Source of the DNA: Dermacentor variabilis
Taxonomy: Eukaryota; Arthropoda; Arachnida; Ixodida; Ixodidae
Direction of reading: 5' to 3'
Assembly (NCBI RefSeq): GCF_050947875.1
Contig: NC_134573.1
Coordinates: 35,961,115-36,025,114, forward strand
Length of the DNA stretch: 64,000 nt
Shown: piece by piece, positions 57,907-64,000 of the stretch
Layout of the letters: each line of letters begins with the position of its first letter
How positions within the stretch are numbered: position 1 is the first letter of the stretch
Position numbers and translations under genes: made by a program
Notes under the pieces: model-generated
Databases searched by the model: none
What the model was told of the DNA's origin: nothing
The model's input: the letters and a program-made list of their open reading frames with translations, nothing else

Positions 57907-58058
57907 TGTTACAAGCACGGGGAAAAGGGGTTTATTTAGGCGTGCGAGGGCAGGAACGGCAGGCTACGAAGAACAGGAATGGCCGCTGCACAGACTTCGT
58001 TCTCCTCTTCTCCGCTCTTCTTGATCCCCGCGTCCCTTTGACGCGCTTGGACGTAACA
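57907..58058 (-). mobile_element. 3' LTR of Ty3/gypsy element 2 (152 bp)
   Basis: On the minus strand the segment begins TGTTACGTCC and ends CTTGTAACA, so the termini form a TGTTAC/GTAACA inverted hexamer. A polypurine stretch (GAGGGGAGG) lies just upstream at about 58060-58068, and an AATAAA lies near the 3' end. It abuts the satellite in mid-monomer, which places the insertion inside the array. Confidence 0.85.
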
Positions 58059-58092
58059 TACCTCCCCTCGCAGACAAAGCCCCCTGGGCTAG

Positions 58093-59643
58093 TCAACTAG
58101 CTTGTCGTGGCGTACATGATTTCAACCGTGCGACATGCGCGACTTGTGTCCTAGCAGAACGTCTACCAGTGTTCGTGAGGCGCGCGAGAGTATAGTTCAC
58201 TTCGCTGACTTTGTCGATGACAACATACGGTCCATCGTAGTTTGCCAGCAGCTTTTGACACAAACCGCGCTTCCTTGTGGGAGTCCAAAGCCAAACGAGA
58301 TCACCAGGGTGATATGTAACAGGCCGATGTCGTGCGTCGTAGCGGGCTTTGGAGTTTTCTTGTGATGCCAAAGTCCGCAGACGCGCAAGTCGCCGAGCCT
58401 CTTCAGCGAGGCATAGAGTATCGGCGACCGTAGGATTTTCGTGGTGGTAAAAGGGGAGAACAGTGTCGAGCGTATACCGGGGCGGCGGAGCATATAGAAG
58501 GAAGAAGGGGCTGTAGCCGGTTGTCTCGTGCTTGGCGGTGTTGTAGGCGTAAGTAATAAACGGTAAAACTTCATCCCAATTCTTGTGATCGGACGCAACA
58601 TACATGGAAAGCATATTGGTGATTGTTCGATTAGTGCGCTCAGTGAGGCCGTTCGTTTGCGGATGATACGGCGTCGAGTGCCGGAGGTGCGAGTTACATA
58701 AACGCACAAGCTCTTCCACGATATCCGCCGTGAATTGACGTCCCCGGTCGCTTATGATAACACCAGGCGGTCCATGTCGTAGAACAATAGCGTGAAGTAA
58801 GAAAAGCGACACTTCGGTGGCAGTTGCTGATGGTATAGCCGCCGTCTCGCAATAGCGTGTGAAATAGTCGGCGCAGACAATTATCCAGCGGTTCCCCTTA
58901 GATGACTTTGGAAAAGGGCCTAACAGATCAATTCCAACTTGCCGAAAGGGTGAGCTGGAAGGCGGCACAGGTTGAAGGAGACCAGATGGGGCAGTGGTTG
59001 GGCGTTTCCGACGTTGGCACTGTATGCAGCTGGCGACATAAAACTCAACCGAATGTCGCATCCGGGGCCAGTAAAAGCGTTCTTGAATGCGATAAAGTGT
59101 GCGCACAGTGCCTAAGTGACCGGAGGTAGGGCCATCGTGCATAGCCTGAAGGATTGCTGGCCGGAGACGCTCCGGCACCACTAGAAGGAAGCGTGCACCC
59201 GTGCTTGAGTAGTTCTTTTTGTACAGGAGCCCGTCACGTACACAGTAGCTGCTTGTTGCACTTGAATGGGCAGAAGTAAAGAGTGGCTCCAATTTAGTGT
59301 CTGTCCGTTGTTCTGCTTTGAATGCATCGATATCTGGAAAAGTGGGTGTCACAGGAGCGACGAGATGATCAAAATCGTCTGCGTCGCAGTCCGTCGTGGC
59401 AAGCGGCATACGGGAAAGGCAGTCTGCGTCAGCGTGTTTTCGGCCACTCTTGTAGGAAACCGTGAAGTTATATTCCTGCAACCTCAAAGCCCAGCGCGCA
59501 AGGCGACCACAAGGGTCGCGAAGGTTCACGAGCCAGCACAGGGAATGGTGGTCTGTGACGACTTGGAATGGGCGTCCGTACAAGTACGAGCGAAATCGCT
59601 GAACCGCAAAGATTACAGCGAGGCATTCTTGTTCTGTCACCGT
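58093..59643 (-). pseudogene. Ty3/gypsy element 2 pol: RNase H end and integrase
   Basis: One open frame, read from about 59643 to the stop at 58093, covers the end of RNase H (TEQECLAV, VVTDHHSLCWL) and a complete integrase. The zinc finger has H173, H180, C210 and C213 (numbered from 59655). The core has D243, D303 and E339 in YHPQTNGLTERTN, and a DGPYVV block marks a GPY/F-type module. All these residues are intact. Upstream it is cut by the 4.3-kb insertion at 59644-63942, and the frame resumes at 63943. It differs clearly from the gypsy copy at 9752-12235, so it is a separate family. Confidence 0.92.
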
Positions 59644-59982
59644 CCCAGGTAGCACAAAAGAGATACGTAACGTTTTCGTAGCGTTTATCCAAGACGATAA
59701 AAACGGGTTAAAGAAGACACGAATGAGAGAACTTCGGCGGGAAAACGTCGAATATCTCTGCTAATGTCCGGCTTAATTGCTTTCTTGAGACGATCTAGAA
59801 CAGGTCTGCAAGACGTATTCGAAAAGCTGGTCTAGAAATAGGATTGGGAAAGACACAAGTAATCCCTTTGCCAAAACTATTCGTAACCAATTTCTAAACG
59901 TTTTTAGGACGTTATCAAAAAGCTGGTCTAGAAGCGGTCTTGAAAGGTTTACGATCATCTGAAGCTAATTTTCGTGGGTGAC

Positions 59983-60145
59983 GGGCGCGATGAGACATCG
60001 TTGTTCAAAACACGCGTTTAGTTTCGCCTCACGCGACTGGCCTATGCCGCACAGATGTCGTCAGCCGCACCCGTTGGCACGGCCTAGGCCAATCGCGTTA
60101 GGTGAAACTGATCGGGTGTTTCGAACAACGATCTCCAATCGCGCC
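59983..60145. repeat. Foldback palindrome, ~65-bp arms
   Basis: The left arm (59983-60048) and right arm (60081-60145) are inverted copies: GGCGCGAT...ATCGTTGTTC(A/G)AAACAC...CGCGA(C/T)TGGCCTA. A 32-nt spacer separates them. It may be a small foldback MITE nested in the 4.3-kb element. I see no clear TSD. Confidence 0.75.
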
Positions 60146-61385
60146 CCAGATGAGTAGAAGCGTCCGTGTTGACTGTAAGAGCCATGGCGCAGTGCCAAGC
60201 ACTGTTCCCCGCATGGCCGGCGCATCGTCTACCAAGTCGCACGAAAATGAGCCTGTTAGGAATAATAAATCCTTAATACCGCCTTTAGTAAGCTACGATG
60301 CTTACAACCACAATGGGAATGACATCCTGCAAAGAACAAATGGCCACGTCTTGGCAGGTGGCCAGACCAAGCCCTTCATGCCAAGAGTGCATGAAATGAG
60401 AACATTGTGACAAAGCAAGAACACTTTATTAAAATGTAATGCTTATGCAAGGTTCGAACAAACTGTGTGAGAAATGCAAATAGAAATAAAAGTACATCAA
60501 CAATGACAAAAGTCGCAGAAAGGATTCGTAATGAACTCGAAAGTGAACATTCACTAGCACATAAACAAAATTCCAAGTACACATACAAAAATGAACAGAA
60601 AAACCTGGAGTGTACTAAAGTGTCTAATTTATCATAGTAAAGTGCGCGTGCTATTAGATGGACTAGAGTTATGCAGAAGTGACATCGGAGCGAATGGAAG
60701 AAGTAGACTGAAAAATGCAAGAGTATGAATTGGATGGTAACTGCCTCCAAGCAATGTTACCAATCATCTAGAAGCTTGAAAAGAGCACGAAAAGAAATAC
60801 CACCGCATACCATCATAAAACAATCCTGTGACAGAAATAAAAAAAAATGGGAACAATGCAAAATTGGAAATATTGCCTTTAGGATATATCAAAGAAGGTA
60901 ATGGCGAGAAAAAAATAACCATACAACAAAAAAGCAATCAAGTGAAATTAGTACAGAATACTTAAACGGGGGATTCAGTGTAACAATTAAGTGAACACTA
61001 CTGTAGTACAGCGAACGATGAGACAGTAATGCTGCATCTTGCCACTCCAGAACGTGAGAAATGAATATGCAAGCCTCATATTAGAAACTTACATAAACAT
61101 GGAAATAAACTGGAATGCACTGGAAGCTGCATTTGTGTAACAAAGGAAGCAATGGTCATAATAAATAGCAAGTGTTTTATCTAAAAAGCCCTTTACAAGA
61201 GGCAAAGTTGTACCTCTCTGGCAAAAACAAAGTTGCAACGAATAATTTGCAAGCCAGCAAATACAATAATTAGCACACTGACATGTCCCACTTTGCGCAC
61301 ATCTCCAGTCTCCTAAAGTAAAAAAAAGCACTCTGAATGAGAAAAACGTTTAACACATGTAGCCCAGAGCAAATTCTTTGCCAGT

Positions 61386-61505
61386 TCACTCACACTTTCA
61401 CATCCAAAAACATTTGCCACAAAGTCCAGGCACAGTTCCACTGATGTTTACCAATTCACCCCCACTTTCACGTCCAAAAATATTTGGCACACAGTCCAGG
61501 CAGAG
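61386..61505. repeat. Tandem duplication, 70-bp period
   Basis: CACACTTTCACATCCAAAAA at 61391 recurs as CCCACTTTCACGTCCAAAAA at 61461, each followed by a similar GCCACAAAGTCCAGGCA or GGCACACAGTCCAGGCA block. Confidence 0.8.
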
Positions 61506-61834
61506 CTTCATAGATAAACAGCTTGAGAGCACCCTACTGATTATTGTGCAGTCCCGCTGCTGGAAATAGAACTGCCGCACATGCTGGTAGTGGTTTCAAT
61601 CTAGACACACTTGCTGCCCTGGACAGGTATGTTCAGATATCTGCACTGGTGCTCTATTTTGTCGAAGTAGACACATTGATGCACTACGCTGGTAATTGAA
61701 ATGTTTTGAATGCACAAGTATTGGCTTCACCAGAAAGACTTGCCCACATACCACCACTGGCATATATATGCACTTGCTCTTCACTCAGCAGCATTGAACT
61801 TAAAGTGTTCCCTATGTGGGAGCCATGTGTAAAA

Positions 61835-61998
61835 CCGGTGTCACACGACCACTCTCGATCGCGATCAAGCCCGATCCGGATCGAAATTATCGATGCGACT
61901 GGCTCACTCTCGTAGCTTGCGCAGAGGAGCCATCCCGACCGAGAAATTCGATTTGTAACGGACTGGATAGCGGCTAAAAGAGCCCCGTGTGAAACCGG
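61835..61998. mobile_element. 164-bp foldback MITE (GGTGTC family), second complete copy
   Basis: The left end CCGGTGTCACACGACCACTC and the right end, read inward CCGGTTTCACACGGGGCTC, are inverted repeats with weaker pairing inward. The left arm matches 32977-33142 through ATCAAGCCCGATCCGGAT. It is nested in the 4.3-kb element. Flanking TA is seen on the right only. Confidence 0.75.
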
Positions 61999-62999
61999 TA
62001 CCAAATAATGCACAGACGTACGCTAGGAAAATGTGTTGCACAAGAACAAAGAACTGCGACATACCCTGTTGTGCGAAGCGCGCGAACAGAACACATGTAT
62101 ATATATATTAAAAAAACTGCGAGAGCGCTTCGCGAACTCCATGCGCACACATGGCACCCGCACGAACTCGGCAGGCCGCCGTAAAGCGCGAAGGGCGCAC
62201 AGCGTACATTCCGACACATTTCCCAAACTGCAAACAATCGTACTACCTAAAGCATACAAGTTATTTTATACCAAGGGCATACTCGACTCACGTATGCAGT
62301 ATGCACAAGCGAGTTATGCAGCGTACATGCTGTATCCATTCGCCAAATAGTAAAATTGATAAGCACAAAGCTACAAGGGACTCAATACATTACTACCATT
62401 TGAGGCGTCAAATAAAATCGAATTTGGCCGTTTCATATATTGGACACAATATATGGACACATGTGGTACACGGTAATACCATGAAATACCCATCACGTGG
62501 GTAAAGGGGGCGAAAACACAATCGAGAACCTGAAGCGCAAACGATAAAAGCACGGTATGGTGCACGCAAAATTCTGTCAGTGCGCTGTAGCGCGAGGGAA
62601 GAAAATAGGGTGAGCACTTGACCTCACCTTTTGGGATACCGCACTAGTAGTGAATCATTAAAAAAAAGCCTGTTTGAACCAGTTCCCTTGTCTGCAACAC
62701 TCTTGCTAAACGGGAGACTAAAATACCACGATGATGGCTCTATTGCGGAGATCGGCAAGGTGCGCACAGACAGAAATTTTGCCGCCTTTCTTCGCATTCT
62801 GCAAAATGCTTTCTTGTTAGGATCACGCATAGCGGCCGACCCCGACGCTAGGGACACACAGGCACGATTTCGTCCCTCTAACTTTCGTCCTTATACTGCC
62901 CTTAACGCCTTAATTACAGCGTCAGTGAAAAGGCGCCTCACATAACATGACAGTGAACTTGAAGAGCTGATTAGTTCCCTCCACTCCGCGCCCTCCAAT

Positions 63000-63570
63000 T
63001 GAAAACACTACTGATTTCCAAATTAATCTACACAAACAGATCGCACAACCCAAACTAATCACAGAACGTCGTTTTCTTGACGGCAAAACCCTGCAACACT
63101 TACATGACAAAGGGCAGCGGCAGCACATTCAGAACAGCCGCTATCATACCACAGCGCAATGCAAGTGCGATAACGTTATTATGGCCGGCTCCAACAGATC
63201 GCACAACCCAATCTAGTCACAGAATGTCGTTTTCTTGACAGCAAAGCACTGCAACACTTACATGACAAAGGGCAGCGGCAGCACATTCAGAACAGTCGCA
63301 AACAGACCATAGTGCCATGCGAGTGCGATAACGTAACTATGCCCGGCTTCACGAATAACGTGGCCGCCTTGATCAAATAACAATTGAAAACACTACTGAT
63401 TTCCAAATTCAAACCACACAAACATATCGCACAACCCAAACTGATCACAGAATATCGTTTTCTTGACAGCAAAACACTGCAACACTTACATAGCAAAGGG
63501 CAGCGGCAGCACGTTCAGAAAAGCCGCAAACACACCACAGCGCAATGCGAGTGCGGTGACGTGACGACGC
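63000..63570. repeat. Three imperfect tandem copies, 158-228 bp apart
   Basis: TCGCACAACCCAA begins at 63041, 63199 and 63427. Each copy continues with TCACAGAA, CGTTTTCTTGACGGC or an equivalent, CTGCAACACTTACAT and AAAGGGCAGCGGCAGCAC. Spacing differs because the second copy has extra sequence after it. Confidence 0.85.
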
Positions 63571-63760
63571 CATGACGACGCAACTATGCCCCGGCTCGCC
63601 CGGCTGCCCGGCATCACGAATCACGTGGCCACCTTGGTCACATGATTTGACGACGGTATCGCCACCTTGCGCAAGGTTGGATCGCGTTGATGGGTTGTTG
63701 AATATTGTAGAAGCCGCTAAAGAGGCTGACGCGCCGTGGCGTGGCGTTTTGAGTCGTTTG

Positions 63761-63858
63761 CAAAACGTATTCACCCCTCGTTTTTAAGCTGTCTGGCTTC
63801 CAACGTTATCAAAACGTATTCACCCCTCGTTTTTAAGCTATCTTGTTTGGAACGTCTT
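63761..63858. repeat. 49-bp tandem duplication near the element end
   Basis: CAAAACGTATTCACCCCTCG at 63761 is repeated exactly at 63810, and both are followed by TTTTTAAGCT(G/A)TCT. It lies about 85 bp from the right terminal repeat of the 4.3-kb element and could be part of a subterminal transposase-binding array. Confidence 0.85.
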
Positions 63859-63942
63859 TGATGCGTCGATTTTGGTCAAAAATCCTTTTCAGACGTTGAA
63901 TCCCTTAATACGACGTTTTCAAGACTTTGTGTGCTACCTGGG

Positions 63943-64000
63943 GTGTAGTTGCGTTCAGGTTTGCTTAATGAGCGACTTGCATAAGCAATCACGTGCTGAC
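63943..64000 (-). pseudogene. Ty3/gypsy element 2 pol: upstream RNase H piece
   Basis: The minus strand reads VIAYASRSLSKPERNYT, the RNase H segment that normally precedes the TEQECLAV block now at 59640. It joins that block in phase if the intervening element and 2 bp are removed. The element continues past the window edge. Confidence 0.85.

Larger units (their letters stand above)
59644..63942. mobile_element. 4.3-kb inverted-repeat element inside gypsy pol
   Basis: Both ends are CCCAGGTAGCACA read inward (59644 rightward and 63942 leftward), a perfect 13-bp terminal inverted repeat. Excising it together with one copy of a 2-bp AC duplication restores the gypsy reading frame across the site. 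Subterminal regions carry repeated ACGT-containing words, including AAAAGCTGGTCTAGAA at about 59821 and 59921 and a 49-bp tandem repeat at 63761. A 2-bp duplication with dense subterminal repeats recalls CACTA/EnSpm elements, but the TIR does not begin CACTA. No transposase is recognisable in the AT-rich interior, so it is probably non-autonomous. Confidence 0.75.

Noticed and set aside
60376..60750. 124-codon hydrophobic protein on the minus strand
   Set aside because: AT-rich low-complexity translation without a known motif, lying in the interior of an inverted-repeat element.

Overview
This is repeat-dense arthropod DNA. The kinds of element seen (tRNA-derived SINEs with tick-like consensus, I/Jockey-, R1-, Tx1- and RTE-like LINEs, Ty3/gypsy elements with very short LTRs) suggest a hard tick (Ixodidae). 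That is inference from memory of tick repeats; no database search was possible. I recognise no host protein-coding gene. Nearly all coding capacity belongs to retrotransposons, and most copies are broken.

Layout. (1) 0-8.2 kb: a SINE and a CA microsatellite, a 5'-truncated RTE fragment (+), an I/Jockey-type LINE (-) and an R1-like LINE (-) split by a SINE with an exact 11-bp target-site duplication (TSD). (2) 9.1-12.2 kb: a TA-flanked mariner-type MITE and the 3' part of a Ty3/gypsy element (-) with a 146-bp LTR. (3) 13.9-24.9 kb: three nested layers. A 411-bp tRNA-like SINE carries a two-ORF Tx1/L1-like LINE inserted in its A box (18-bp TSD). That LINE is split near the end of its ORF1 by a full-length I-clade LINE (12-bp TSD). 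(4) 24.9-32.3 kb: a 3.1-kb TTAA-flanked element, then a 4.2-kb element with CATAGAGTTA inverted ends and an exact 8-bp TSD; neither shows a recognisable transposase. (5) 33-35.1 kb: a small foldback MITE and the 3' end of a CR1/L2-like LINE. (6) 35.1-57.9 kb: an almost uninterrupted tandem satellite of about 23 monomers of ~981 bp. Each monomer holds two diverged ~290-bp submodules. The right part is a higher-order array with a 4,902-bp five-monomer period. (7) 57.9-64 kb: a second Ty3/gypsy element (-), whose 152-bp 3' LTR abuts the satellite and whose RNase H region is interrupted by a 4.3-kb element with CCCAGGTAGCACA inverted ends.

The parts do not form a pathway. They record successive insertions, and the TSDs give their relative order. 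The most informative features are the satellite's higher-order structure, the LINE-in-LINE-in-SINE nest, and several inverted-repeat elements that I cannot assign to known families from sequence alone.
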